A DNA stretch of 64,000 nt, from positions 1 to 64,000 of the forward strand of contig JAIXSE010000021.1 in the NCBI GenBank assembly GCA_027484825.1, in the 5' to 3' direction. Source of the stretch: Rubrivivax sp. (GTDB lineage: Bacteria > Pseudomonadota > Gammaproteobacteria > Burkholderiales > Burkholderiaceae_C). The notes below the pieces were generated by a model, which saw only the letters and a list, made by a program, of their open reading frames with translations, was not told the origin of the DNA and made no database searches. Below, piece by piece: positions 46,737 to 55,142 of this stretch (the first letter of the stretch is position 1; each line of letters starts with the position of its first letter). The translations under genes and the position numbers were made by a program.

Positions 46737-47026
46737 TGCACCACGACACTGCGGAAACGTCGCGCCGCGCGTACTACCAAATCGCCCAGGTGGACCTTTG
46801 CGCCAGCGAGCGCAAGGTGCTGCAGGCGATGGAGGTGGGCCAGCTCTACACCCGCCGGCAGCTGGAGCAGCTGACGTCGATGCGATCCGGACCGGTATGC
46901 GGCCGGGTGCACGCCCTGATCGAAAAGGGCCTCATTGAGGTGGTGGGGGAGAAGCTGTGCCCGGAATCTGGCCGGCCGGTTGAGGCCCTGCGCCTGGTGG
47001 CCCAGCAACTGGAGCTTGCCCTGTGA
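46736..47026 (+). CDS. Winged-helix-like phage protein (96 aa)
   Basis: ATG 46736 overlaps the previous stop (TGATG). LYTRRQLEQLTSMRSGPVCG and HALIEKGLIEVVGEKLCPES fit a winged-helix DNA binder. It directly precedes the replication genes. Confidence 0.65.
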   Translation: MHHDTAETSRRAYYQIAQVDLCASERKVLQAMEVGQLYTRRQLEQLTSMRSGPVCGRVHALIEKGLIEVVGEKLCPESGRPVEALRLVAQQLELAL

Positions 47027-47886
47027 TCGTCGATCCTGACTTCCTGGACCACTGGCGCACCGGCTGGCTCATTGAAGAGCTGGGAGGGGACAAGTTCGCG
47101 CCGTTCTACCTGCTGCGCCTGTGGGGTCACTGCCAGACCCGCAAGGCCACTCGCTTCGACATACCGCCCCAGGGTCTGAAGGGAATCTGCAAGGCTGAGT
47201 GCGCCGCTGCCGACCTGGAGCGGGCGCTGATCACCTGCGGCTATCTGGCGCGCGACGGCGAGACCGTTGAGGTCCTGAAGTGGGCGGAGCAGAACGCCTC
47301 GCTCATGGCCGCATGGGACAACGGATCGAAGGGTGGAAGGCCCAAAAAGAACCCGCAGGAAACCCATGGGAAACCCACTGGTAACCCACCGGCAACCGCT
47401 GGGCAGGCCACGGGCAACCCAGACGAAACCGATAAGACAAGAGAAGATAAGACAGGAGAAGAGGGGAACAAAACCCCCGCCGCTGGCGCGCCGGGACCGA
47501 GTGCTCCTTGCTCCGCCGGCAAGGGCTACAGCGCCGACTTCGAAGCCGCCTGGTCGGAATACCCGGCCCGTGCCGGCGGCAACAGCAAGGCCGACGCGTT
47601 CAAGGCGTGGGAGGCTCGCCTCAAGTCCGGCGCGACGGTGGACGAGCTCACGGACGGTGTGAGGCGCTACGCCCGCTTCGTCGAGCTTTCCCGCACTGAG
47701 CCTCGCTTCGTCAAGCAGGCCGCCACGTTCTTTGGGCCAGGCCTGCACTACCAAGACCCGTGGACCCCCCCAGTGATTCCGGCACACCACGCTGGAGGCC
47801 CTGCGCCTGTTTCCCGCCAGTCCGCCCTTGAGTCCCGGAACGCTGCCACGGCGGCCCGGGTGCTGGAGAAGCTGAATGCACACTGA
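47023..47886 (+). CDS. Phage replication-type DNA-binding protein
   Basis: 287 residues: an N-terminal domain (GDKFAPFYLLRLWGHCQTRK), a Lys/Pro/Asn-rich linker (KKNPQETHGKPTGNPPATAG) and a C-terminal domain FEAAWSEYPARAGGNSKADA with RFVKQAATFFGPGLHYQDPW, which is common in phage O-like origin-binding or helicase-recruiting proteins. The assignment comes from layout and position. Confidence 0.65.
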   Translation: MIVDPDFLDHWRTGWLIEELGGDKFAPFYLLRLWGHCQTRKATRFDIPPQGLKGICKAECAAADLERALITCGYLARDGETVEVLKWAEQNASLMAAWDNGSKGGRPKKNPQETHGKPTGNPPATAGQATGNPDETDKTREDKTGEEGNKTPAAGAPGPSAPCSAGKGYSADFEAAWSEYPARAGGNSKADAFKAWEARLKSGATVDELTDGVRRYARFVELSRTEPRFVKQAATFFGPGLHYQDPWTPPVIPAHHAGGPAPVSRQSALESRNAATAARVLEKLNAH

Positions 47887-48526
47887 CGAATACCCCAAGT
47901 TCCTTGAGGTCCTGGCCGGCGTCCATGACTTCTACGGCAAGGACATGTCCGACTTCGCAGCCGAGCTGTGGCTTGAGGCCATGCGGACATTCGACCTGCA
48001 TCAGGTGTCCAAGGCGCTGTCCGGGCACCTGATGGACCCTGATCGGGGTCAATTCATGCCGAAGCCCGCAGACATCGTCCGGCAACTGCAGGGCACCCAG
48101 ACCGATCGCGCACTGGTGGCGTGGGGGAAGGTGACGGCGGCCATCGGCCAGGTCGGCGCTTACACGGACGTGGTGTTCGATGACCCGCTAATTCACCTCT
48201 GCATCGTGGACGCCGGAGGGTGGCCGAAGGTCTGCCGAACGACCTATGAGGAGCAGAGCTACCTTCAGCACCGTTTCTGCGAGGCGTATCGGGCCTACGC
48301 TCGCCGCGGAGACCCGGGTGAATACCCAGCCCGCCTGACGGGCGCCGGAAGCGGTGCGGACGATTTTGCGAAGCGGGGCATGCTGCCGCCGCCGCCCACG
48401 CTGGTGGGGGACAAAGCGCTGGCTCGGCAGGTCCTGGCCGGCGGGAGTGCACTGCGCCTCGCCGCGACGCCGGCAGCAGTGGCGCTTCCCGACCTGCGGC
48501 CATCCCGTCCGAAGGTGGCCGCATGA
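47876..48526 (+). CDS. DUF6475-type phage protein, probable replication helper
   Basis: MHTDEYPKFLEVLAGVHDFY begins a conserved phage family: QFMPKPADIVRQLQGTQTDR, VVFDDPLIHLCIVDAGGW, and a tail ending in alpha-helix. It follows the O-like gene, the position of a helicase loader (lambda P). The role is inference. Confidence 0.75.
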   Translation: MHTDEYPKFLEVLAGVHDFYGKDMSDFAAELWLEAMRTFDLHQVSKALSGHLMDPDRGQFMPKPADIVRQLQGTQTDRALVAWGKVTAAIGQVGAYTDVVFDDPLIHLCIVDAGGWPKVCRTTYEEQSYLQHRFCEAYRAYARRGDPGEYPARLTGAGSGADDFAKRGMLPPPPTLVGDKALARQVLAGGSALRLAATPAAVALPDLRPSRPKVAA

Positions 48527-48750
48527 CCGCCGCGCTCCACGCCTGCCAGGGCGGCTGGTGCGCCCGCCGCGAGTTCTGCGCGAACTACCACCACGGGCTG
48601 GTGCCCGCCGGCGAGGCGCCGAGCGATCGGCTTTGCGACCGTGGCAATGACGGCCAATCCGAATGGGCCCTGGTGGTCCAACTTCATCACATCGAGATCC
48701 CACAGACAGGAGAGCCCCATGATGGCTGGAAGCAGGAAGCGTCCGCGTGA
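48523..48750 (+). CDS. Cys-rich small phage protein (75 aa)
   Basis: MTAALHACQGGWCARREFCA gives three closely spaced Cys (C-x4-C-x5-C) plus one later, a possible small zinc module. It overlaps both neighbours. Function unknown. Confidence 0.65.
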   Translation: MTAALHACQGGWCARREFCANYHHGLVPAGEAPSDRLCDRGNDGQSEWALVVQLHHIEIPQTGEPHDGWKQEASA

Positions 48751-49276
48751 GGCGTGGATGCAGGCAGTGCATTGCCTGATTGAGACGGTCGGCGACTGCC
48801 GTGAGTGGCAGGGCCGTATGTCCGGAAAGACCCCCGTGCATTCCGCGCCGGCAGGCTTCGCGTTCGAGGGTAGCAAAGCCGGGGCCACGGGGGTGCGTGG
48901 CCTGATTTACGAGGAGCGCCACGGCACGCGTGTGCCCACTGGCCATGTGATTCGTATGCGATGCCGGAATGATCGGTGCTGCGCCATAGAGCACATGATG
49001 GTTATGACCATCGCTGAATCGGTTCAGGAAATGTCCCGCCGCGGCGAGCTGCAGACCCTGAAGGCGCAGCCGGGCCGCCTGCTGGCTGCCCGGAACCGGC
49101 CGACCAAACTGACGATGGAAATCGCCAGGGAGATCCGGCTGAGCACCAACAGCATGACAAAGGAGGCGGCTCTGCGCGGCGTCACCCGTCAAACGATTGG
49201 ACTGGTTCGGGCAGGGAAGCTGTGGCCCGAGGCTGCCAACGGCGCGAGCGTATTCAGTTGGAGGCCTGCAGCATGA
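48719..49276 (+). CDS. HNH-endonuclease-related protein with C-terminal HTH
   Basis: ATG 48719 after AGGAG gives 185 residues. GHVIRMRCRNDRCCAIEHMM resembles the HNH core (usually H-x-C-D-N...C-x-P-x-H), but the first His is replaced, so activity is doubtful. The end (LTMEIAREIRLSTNSMTKEA, RGVTRQTIGLVRAGKLW) is the HTH that accompanies homing-type HNH nucleases. It may be a domesticated homing endonuclease acting as a DNA binder. Confidence 0.65.
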   Translation: MMAGSRKRPREAWMQAVHCLIETVGDCREWQGRMSGKTPVHSAPAGFAFEGSKAGATGVRGLIYEERHGTRVPTGHVIRMRCRNDRCCAIEHMMVMTIAESVQEMSRRGELQTLKAQPGRLLAARNRPTKLTMEIAREIRLSTNSMTKEAALRGVTRQTIGLVRAGKLWPEAANGASVFSWRPAA

Positions 49277-49746
49277 GAAAGCGAAGCAGCTACCGTCCCC
49301 GCGGCGCCAACCCCAAGGCCCACATCATGGCCATGCAGGGCGCGATGAAGTTGGGACGCGACGATCAGTTGATCATTGCCGGGCGGGTGTCCGGCGCCGT
49401 GGACGCGGCGGGGCAGAGCCTGGCCACCCAAGAGCAGTGGGGCCACATCTTCGACGCCCTGAACATGATCGAGGCCCTGGCCCACCTGGGGCTGGTCCAG
49501 GACTCCGCAGAGTTCGTCCAGGCGCACCAGGCCAACATCGTCCAGATCCTCAACCGGAAGAAGTCCACCGGCTCCGCCACCCTTCGAGCCGAAGAACTGA
49601 AGCAGCTGCATGACCTGTCCGCCACCTGGGCCCAGGTGCTGGCGGTGGTCACCCACAACGAGTTCTTCCACGCCCAGGAGCGCGTGATCCGCAAGACGGT
49701 GAACGCGGCCAACGACCCGAGCGTCACCGTTATGGAGGCAGCATGA
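49273..49746 (+). CDS. Conserved phage protein (157 aa)
   Basis: MRKRSSYRPRGANPKAHIMA starts a family common in phage nin-like regions; residues 70-95 (WGHIFDALNMIEALAHLGLV) and EFFHAQERVIRKT are characteristic. It ends in VNAANDPSVTVMEAA, the recurring junction. Function unknown. Confidence 0.75.
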   Translation: MRKRSSYRPRGANPKAHIMAMQGAMKLGRDDQLIIAGRVSGAVDAAGQSLATQEQWGHIFDALNMIEALAHLGLVQDSAEFVQAHQANIVQILNRKKSTGSATLRAEELKQLHDLSATWAQVLAVVTHNEFFHAQERVIRKTVNAANDPSVTVMEAA

Positions 49747-50255
49747 GCATGCACTTCGTCTGGGGCTACATGCCCAACATCGCCGAGGGCAAGGACAAGA
49801 TGCTGCACTTCTGGCGGCAGATGTCCTCCCTCATGCGGGCCCGCCTGGAGGGCATGGCCGTCGTCGCGTACTTCCCGCAGACCCGGGCCCAGCAGAACAC
49901 CTACAACTCCGCCCTGCAGGACCTGGCCGATCAGTTGCCCCTGGGGGGCGAGAAGCGCTCTGCGATCGTCTGGAAGCGCTTCATGCTGGCCACCCTCTAC
50001 GAGCACACCCGGCACGATCCGCAGTTCGTTGAGGAGTGGAAGGCGATCGATCCGGTCCTGTTGCCGGACATGGATGGCGACGGCCTGCACCTGATCGCCC
50101 TCAGCACCAAGCCACTCACCCGGGAGCTGGCCGGGATCTTCCTGAACCTCTGCCACTCCTACGGGGATGACCACGGGGTGAAGTGGAAGCCGCAGAGCCT
50201 GGGCCGCCAAGAGGCCGCCAACGACGCCAGCGCGACGCAGAGGGAGGCAGCATGA
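49743..50255 (+). CDS. ninB: NinB-like recombination protein
   Basis: 170 residues. The C-terminal half, WKRFMLATLYEHTRHDPQF, LLPDMDGDGLHLIALSTKPL and HSYGDDHGVKWKPQ, follows the NinB (Orf) pattern; lambda Orf binds single-stranded DNA and helps RecF-type mediators. It sits just before NinG. The N-terminal ~50 residues are less conserved. Confidence 0.75.
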   Translation: MSMHFVWGYMPNIAEGKDKMLHFWRQMSSLMRARLEGMAVVAYFPQTRAQQNTYNSALQDLADQLPLGGEKRSAIVWKRFMLATLYEHTRHDPQFVEEWKAIDPVLLPDMDGDGLHLIALSTKPLTRELAGIFLNLCHSYGDDHGVKWKPQSLGRQEAANDASATQREAA

Positions 50256-50470
50256 TTGTGATGCAAGTCGTGTTCACGCTCATGGCGCTGCTCTATGCCA
50301 CCCTCTACTGGCTGACTGGCGAACCCGAAGGATGGGAAGTGCTGATGAGCCATAGGTCGCAAGACCGCATCGCCGCCGGTTGGACGCGCGTCAAGTGGAT
50401 GGGTTGGTGCATGGTCTGCTTCTTCGATGCCTTGCTTTGGCCCGAAGTGTGGGAGGCGCTGACGAAATGA
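50252..50470 (+). CDS. Small membrane phage protein (72 aa)
   Basis: MIVMQVVFTLMALLYATLYW is a membrane helix; WMGWCMVCFFDALLW is a second hydrophobic stretch. It starts at the GGAGGCAGCATGA junction and overlaps ninG. Function unknown. Confidence 0.65.
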   Translation: MIVMQVVFTLMALLYATLYWLTGEPEGWEVLMSHRSQDRIAAGWTRVKWMGWCMVCFFDALLWPEVWEALTK

Positions 50471-51129
50471 AGCGCTCAACGCCACTCAAGCGGACCCCAT
50501 TCAAGGCCAAGCCGCCGGAGGCTGGCCAGCAGCCCGGCAAGAAGCCGGTGAAGTGCAAGGCGCCTGGCTGCCAGAACCGGTTCGTTCGCCGGTCGATGAC
50601 CCACAAGGCTTGCGGGCCGGATTGCGCGGAAGCGCTGGTGGCGGCAGATCGCGCCAAGGAAGCCGCTCGGGCCCAGCGCGCTGCGGACCGTGCACACCGG
50701 GAAGCCCTGGCCGACATCAAGCCCCTGAGCCACTGGCTCAAGGCCACCGAGCGGGTGGTGAACCGCTACGTCCTGGTCCGGGACCGCAAGCAGCCCTGCA
50801 TCAGCTGCGGCACCTACGACACGGTCCAGTGGGAGGCCGGCCATTTCAAGTCCGTTGGCGCCCATCGCGAGATGCGCTACCTTGCCGCCAATATTCACAA
50901 ACAATGCCACCACTGCAACGTGAACAAGAGCGGCAACCTCCACGGATACCGCGCCGGCTTGCTGGCTCGGTACGGCCAGGCCCTGCTTGACCAGCTCGAC
51001 TCTCCGCACCCACCGCTGGACCACACACGCGAGAGCCTGGCGGAGATCCGCCGGCAGTTCGCCGCCATGACCCGGGCGCTGGAGAAGTCGGCCGCAAATG
51101 ACCACGCGCCATTCCATCGTGCAGCCTGA
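50467..51129 (+). CDS. ninG: NinG/Rap recombination protein
   Basis: Rap of lambda is a structure-specific nuclease that resolves branched DNA. The 220 residues have MKRSTPLKRTPFKAKPPE at the start, a zinc pair C-x4-C plus C-x3-C (KCKAPGCQNRF, ACGPDC), the WLKATERVVNRYVLVRD helix, and CISCGTYDTVQWEAGHFKSV with CHHCNVNKSGN, the NinG signature. The normal C-terminus seems replaced (see the finding on the tail duplication). Confidence 0.95.
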   Translation: MKRSTPLKRTPFKAKPPEAGQQPGKKPVKCKAPGCQNRFVRRSMTHKACGPDCAEALVAADRAKEAARAQRAADRAHREALADIKPLSHWLKATERVVNRYVLVRDRKQPCISCGTYDTVQWEAGHFKSVGAHREMRYLAANIHKQCHHCNVNKSGNLHGYRAGLLARYGQALLDQLDSPHPPLDHTRESLAEIRRQFAAMTRALEKSAANDHAPFHRAA

Positions 51130-51159
51130 CAATCTGTGAAACCAACGAGAGGAAGCGAA

Positions 51160-51465
51160 ATGCTGCTGATTAGATTCAATGTCTGGTTTGGGCCGTCGCG
51201 CCATGCGAAGGCGACCAATGAGGGTCAAATCGCACAGCGTGTTGACCTGGAGGCGTACGCCACGCGCCTAAGCCTTTCGGAAGCTATACGACGCGTGCGA
51301 GCCTATGAAGAGGCTTTTCGGATTCGATACAGAGAGGTGTCCGCTGTGGTCTTTTCTCTGATTGGCGTGGACGAAATAGACAACCTTGATGATGCAACAC
51401 TAGAGATCGCCCGCGTCCGGCTGATAGAGAGCCTTCCGATGGATCCGGAGCAAATTGGGTTGTGA
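51160..51465 (+). CDS. Phage hypothetical protein inserted after ninG (101 aa)
   Basis: ATG 51160 (MLLIRFNVWFGPSRHAKATN) follows GAGAGGAAG; GTG 51136 is an alternative. Codon use is less GC-rich than the neighbours. A ninG-tail-like sequence lies on each side. No family recognised; probable moron. Confidence 0.65.
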   Translation: MLLIRFNVWFGPSRHAKATNEGQIAQRVDLEAYATRLSLSEAIRRVRAYEEAFRIRYREVSAVVFSLIGVDEIDNLDDATLEIARVRLIESLPMDPEQIGL

Positions 51466-51532
51466 GTGCACAGCAGCCAAATCGAGCGCTGGAGAAGGGC
51501 GCCGCCAACGATCCCAGCATGCAGGAGGCCGC

Positions 51533-52024
51533 GTGATCCGGTGCCCGAAGAAGAAGCCGGCGCGTCGGCAGCGCCAGCGCGTTGACCGATTGGCCCCGCC
51601 GAACAAAAGCATGCCGGGGCGAAAGTTCCGCGTGTACCCGGAGCCAGGAAGGCCACATGTAGTGGAGGTGCACGTCGCACGCAACTCCCGCCACATGCGG
51701 GAGGACATCCGGCGGCTCTACGACCCCAAGTGGTCATGCACCAGGACCGAGGGGATGCTGGCTTCGTGGCGCAGCAAGATCGACCGGCGGCCGGTGATAC
51801 GGCCCGGCCAGGTGGTGGCCCGCATGTTCCTGAACGTGCAGGCGCTTCGCCGGCGGCCCGGTGAGATCGTCAGCCACGAGTGCACGCACGCTGGCATGGC
51901 CTGGGCCCGACTGCGCCGCGCCAACCTCCGCTTCATGGAAGGGGAGGAGGTGCTGTGCTACGCGGTGGGGCGGATGGTCGAGCAGGTCAATCGGTGCCTC
52001 TACACAATGGGCGCTTTCCGTTAA
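51533..52024 (+). CDS. HExxH metalloprotein of the nin-like region
   Basis: GTG 51533 after AGGAGG gives MIRCPKKKPARRQRQRVDRL, 163 residues. IVSHECTHAGMAWARLRR contains an HECTH zinc-protease-type motif with a downstream Glu-rich helix (MEGEEVLCYAVGRMVEQ), the usual third ligand position. A zinc peptidase-like fold is likely; substrate unknown. It overlaps the antisense gene by four bases at its end. Confidence 0.7.
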   Translation: MIRCPKKKPARRQRQRVDRLAPPNKSMPGRKFRVYPEPGRPHVVEVHVARNSRHMREDIRRLYDPKWSCTRTEGMLASWRSKIDRRPVIRPGQVVARMFLNVQALRRRPGEIVSHECTHAGMAWARLRRANLRFMEGEEVLCYAVGRMVEQVNRCLYTMGAFR

Positions 52025-52665
52025 GCGGATAGGCTTTCGTCTCGCGGGTAAAGCAGCGTCCTAAAAGCTGCCTCAAGAGAACGGATTGATTTCTCGACCT
52101 CAACCAAGAAGTATTGTGAGCAAGCCCGCCAGTTTTCGGATTTCTGCCTGATCAAATCTTGTGGTGCGAATTCGTCGATTTGTTGATAGCTGGCGAATGA
52201 CATGATTTGTGCCTGCATTTCCGCCAGTAATTCAAACAGTGGCACACAAGTATTCTCAGGAAGATAAATTCGATTTTTCTCAAAGTAATGAGTCAGCTGA
52301 ATACGCAAGTCATCGGCTTTTGCGAGCTGCTCCAAGGGCGGTGGCGCATTTACGCTTCGAAAAACTGCTGTGGCTTGGCTCGCCTCAATTCTTAGCTCTA
52401 CAAGGTATGAATGAAGCTTTTCGATAACATCGGCGCGCCGCTCTTGAAGCTTCGAAAACGTCACTTGATGTTCCGTTGTGGCGCGGGCAAGAGAGGCTTT
52501 TAGTCTCTCGGTTGAAATTGCTTCGGCCGCTTTTAGTTGAGATTTGAAGGTTTCAACATCCTTATCAAGCCAATGTTTGACGATCGACTTAAACAAGAGT
52601 GCAAGGGCCGCCAAGAGTGTTGCGGTGCCACCGAATGCTGCGAGAAAAGTCTGCCATGCTTCCAT
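52021..52665 (-). CDS. Membrane-anchored coiled-coil protein, antisense moron
   Basis: 214 residues: a single membrane helix (GTATLLAALALLFKSIVKHW) then charged helix (LKASLARATTEHQVTFSKLQ) and a C-terminal helical domain. The gene is visibly more AT-rich than its neighbours and points against the rightward operon, a typical moron arrangement. It has its own upstream spacer (52666-52939). Unknown function; a lysogen trait or anti-phage function is possible. Confidence 0.8.
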   Translation of the reverse strand: MEAWQTFLAAFGGTATLLAALALLFKSIVKHWLDKDVETFKSQLKAAEAISTERLKASLARATTEHQVTFSKLQERRADVIEKLHSYLVELRIEASQATAVFRSVNAPPPLEQLAKADDLRIQLTHYFEKNRIYLPENTCVPLFELLAEMQAQIMSFASYQQIDEFAPQDLIRQKSENWRACSQYFLVEVEKSIRSLEAAFRTLLYPRDESLSA

Positions 52666-52939
52666 TTGTTGTGCCTATAGAGTCGGGGGAAGAATCACAT
52701 CGGCGGTGCCGAGGTTATTTAGATGCGGCGCAATCGAAGGTTATCCGAATATTGGTTGTGCTCAAAATCGCAAATGCATTTAGGGTCCGGGTTGACGTCA
52801 AGTAGTGACACCACCATAATGCTACCTGCGTCCCGCTACTCAATAAGACTGCATAAGGCCGAAGCGGCGGCCCCTGGATGGGAATCCAACACCTCGCTCT
52901 TCACTGAGACGAGGCCGAATTCCGTCATTGCGGGGCGCC

Positions 52940-53647
52940 ATGAGCATCACCGAAGAGCGATACGCGCGGGCCACCAGGTCCAGCCATCTTGAAGTCAACG
53001 CCGAGCAGCGCGGGGACATCGACACCATCATTGCAGCAGGCACCGCCGATTCGCTCGGCGTGATGCTCTGCCGCCTCCGCGCCGAGTTCGACGCGATCCA
53101 TCCCACCGAGGTGGCCCAGGCCGCCGACAGCCTGACCGCCCGTGTGCTGGTGCTGATGAACCTCCGCAGCCTGCGGACGGTCACAGAAGCGCTGATCGAG
53201 TTCTCCCTCACCCAGTCCCTGCGCCGCGGCGTTACCGATCCGGCGGCAGCCCCGCGGGCGGAGCTCAAGGCGCTCACCGCGAAGTTGGCGGAGCAGATGG
53301 AGCGCGAGGAGCGCTTCGCCCTGATCGCCGAGCATGCCGCCAAGTGCCGGGAGGTCGCTGACGCGGCCCTGGCCCACCGCGAGCGCGTCACGGCGATGGT
53401 CGGGAAGGTGGTGGACTTCTGGGTTGACCGCCTGTGCCACCACTGCGACGGCCGGGGCTTCAACGGCGGCCGCGGCAAGCCGCAGATCCTCTGCTCCCAT
53501 TGCAAGGGCACCCGCCACCGCCGCCGGCCCCAGCTCCACAAGGACCAGGACCTCCACGGCTTCGGCCTTTGGCTGCTGAACGTCATGGACTCCAAGGCCA
53601 ACGGCGCCATGGGGAAGATCAACCGCAAGACCCGGAGCTACGCATGA
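52940..53647 (+). CDS. Candidate Q-like late antiterminator
   Basis: ATG 52940 (MSITEERYARATRSSHLEVN) gives 235 residues. A double Cys motif, CHHCDGRGFNGG and CSHCKGTRHRR, resembles the zinc finger of phage Q antiterminators, and the gene lies after the nin genes, the Q position. The N-terminal two-thirds are helical. Antitermination is inferred from the finger, position and downstream terminators. Confidence 0.45.
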   Translation: MSITEERYARATRSSHLEVNAEQRGDIDTIIAAGTADSLGVMLCRLRAEFDAIHPTEVAQAADSLTARVLVLMNLRSLRTVTEALIEFSLTQSLRRGVTDPAAAPRAELKALTAKLAEQMEREERFALIAEHAAKCREVADAALAHRERVTAMVGKVVDFWVDRLCHHCDGRGFNGGRGKPQILCSHCKGTRHRRRPQLHKDQDLHGFGLWLLNVMDSKANGAMGKINRKTRSYA

Positions 53648-53853
53648 GCCACGACAAAAACGCCGTTGGCGAGGCGAGCGCAGCCATTGCTGAGATCCTG
53701 ACCAAACTGGAAAGGGCGACCGGGCGGCCAGTGCTTGGAGTTGACCTCTCTTCAGTCGCTCACCGACCGCTCGACCTTCGCGGCTCTATGGTGGTCGATC
53801 GCGTGGTGGCGATTGAGCTCGGCGCACGCACTGGCGACAACTGGAGGGCATGA
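53644..53853 (+). CDS. Phage hypothetical protein (69 aa)
   Basis: MSHDKNAVGEASAAIAEILT, then VLGVDLSSVAHRPLDLRG. Overlaps both neighbours by ATGA. Function unknown. Confidence 0.65.
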   Translation: MSHDKNAVGEASAAIAEILTKLERATGRPVLGVDLSSVAHRPLDLRGSMVVDRVVAIELGARTGDNWRA

Positions 53854-54062
53854 AGATGAATAGCCTGAAAACTTGGCTGGTGGACAACCTGATCCCCATC
53901 CTGGCGATGATCGCCATGGCGACATGCGTGTTCACGATGCTTATGGGCTTGGTGCGGAACTGGGATGAAAGCCGCGAGCGAGGGGAGGCATTCGCCGCAG
54001 CTTGCAAGGAGGCTGGCGGCACGCCGGTCCACGACGGGCGCCAGATGGCGTGCATCAAATGA
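53850..54062 (+). CDS. Small membrane protein (70 aa)
   Basis: MKMNSLKTWLVDNLIPILAM starts one membrane helix (ILAMIAMATCVFTMLMGLV) followed by a soluble end with two Cys. A small membrane protein here could be a lysis component, but this is only position. Confidence 0.65.
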   Translation: MKMNSLKTWLVDNLIPILAMIAMATCVFTMLMGLVRNWDESRERGEAFAAACKEAGGTPVHDGRQMACIK

Positions 54063-54238
54063 GGAGGCCCGGCGACCTCCCGGCCCAGGCCTTCGCCGCC
54101 TGCTTCTTCCTCACCATGATCCTGCTGGCCACTCCGGTGGTGGTGTTCCTGCTGCTGGCCGAGGGCTGGCGTGGACTGTCCTACCACTGGCACTGCAACT
54201 CTCAACGGAGGATGAATGACGAAATACCGCGTCGATGA
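54059..54238 (+). CDS. Small membrane protein (59 aa)
   Basis: MRRPGDLPAQAFAACFFLTM; one strong membrane helix (FFLTMILLATPVVVFLLLA). It overlaps the previous gene by ATGA and extends into the start of the next gene. Function unknown. Confidence 0.6.
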   Translation: MRRPGDLPAQAFAACFFLTMILLATPVVVFLLLAEGWRGLSYHWHCNSQRRMNDEIPRR

Positions 54239-54560
54239 ACTGGATGGTGAACTGCTTGACATGGCTGTTGCCCGAGCCGAGGGAATCGAAGGCTACGTGG
54301 CCGACGTCTACGGCCCTGGCAGCTTTTCGCGCAGCCTGGCAGCCGGAGGGGCAATCATTGAGCGTGAGGGGATCGCAACTTGGCGGGCTGGTGAGTCGTG
54401 GCGAGCAGCGGTCCCGGATGAGCCGGAGCATGGGTATTACCACCCAGGCAATGAAATCATTGACTGCGGCGGAAGCGATGGCATCAGCGGTCCGACTGCA
54501 ATCGTTGCAGCCATGCGTGCCTGGGTCTCATTCAAACTCGGTCCGGTAGTGGATCTCTGA
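54216..54560 (+). CDS. NinX/DUF2591 family phage protein
   Basis: MTKYRVDELDGELLDMAVAR with GGAIIEREGIATW and GPTAIVAAMRAWVSFKLGPV match the DUF2591/NinX layout; 114 residues. GGAGG precedes the ATG. Family function unknown. Confidence 0.85.
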   Translation: MTKYRVDELDGELLDMAVARAEGIEGYVADVYGPGSFSRSLAAGGAIIEREGIATWRAGESWRAAVPDEPEHGYYHPGNEIIDCGGSDGISGPTAIVAAMRAWVSFKLGPVVDL

Positions 54561-54683
54561 CGAAAACACCACAAACCCAACACGGCTTCCAATTCTTCCG
54601 TTAGACTTGGCGCACTAGACCGCCAACCATCGCCAATCAGCGTCTGTGACGCTCAATCCGGCCAGACCGGAAGCACCAGATGG

Positions 54684-54697
54684 TTAGGCACGCCTGA
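54684..54697. promoter_or_regulatory. Stray repressor-operator match
   Basis: TTAGGCACGCCTGA matches the first 12 bases of O_R1 (TTAGGCACGCCTAC) exactly, 13 kb away from the immunity region and inside the candidate RNA. Confidence 0.5.
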
Positions 54698-55142
54698 ACA
54701 CAAGGCTCGATAGCCTGGGCGGCGAAAGGTGCAAGTGTCACGCTCGCGTGGCAGTCGTAAGTCACTCGAATAACCGGCCCAGTGAGAGGGCGCTAATGGC
54801 AAGCTACTGGCCTGGCACTCCGGAAAGACGGGGACCTTCACACATGCCAATCGAAGCGAGCCGTGCACGAGCCGCTTTCGGCGCTGCGACCACTGAACCC
54901 GGCGCAGCAGTAACGCGATCCGAGTGATTCGGATGGGCCCGGTTGGCAGTTGTGAGGGTGAGGAACCTGAGGGCGCCTGCAGCGCCGTCCGGGGATTCTT
55001 CCTCGCAGAGAGGTATAGCCTGACCGCTGCTGGATCGTCTGTCCGGCGCCGATGGTGAATACGGTCTGACCGCGCCGCTACCTTGAGAAGGCGTGCGGGG
55101 ACTGACGAACTCCCCGCGCGCCAAGTGGTCGAAATACCCCCA

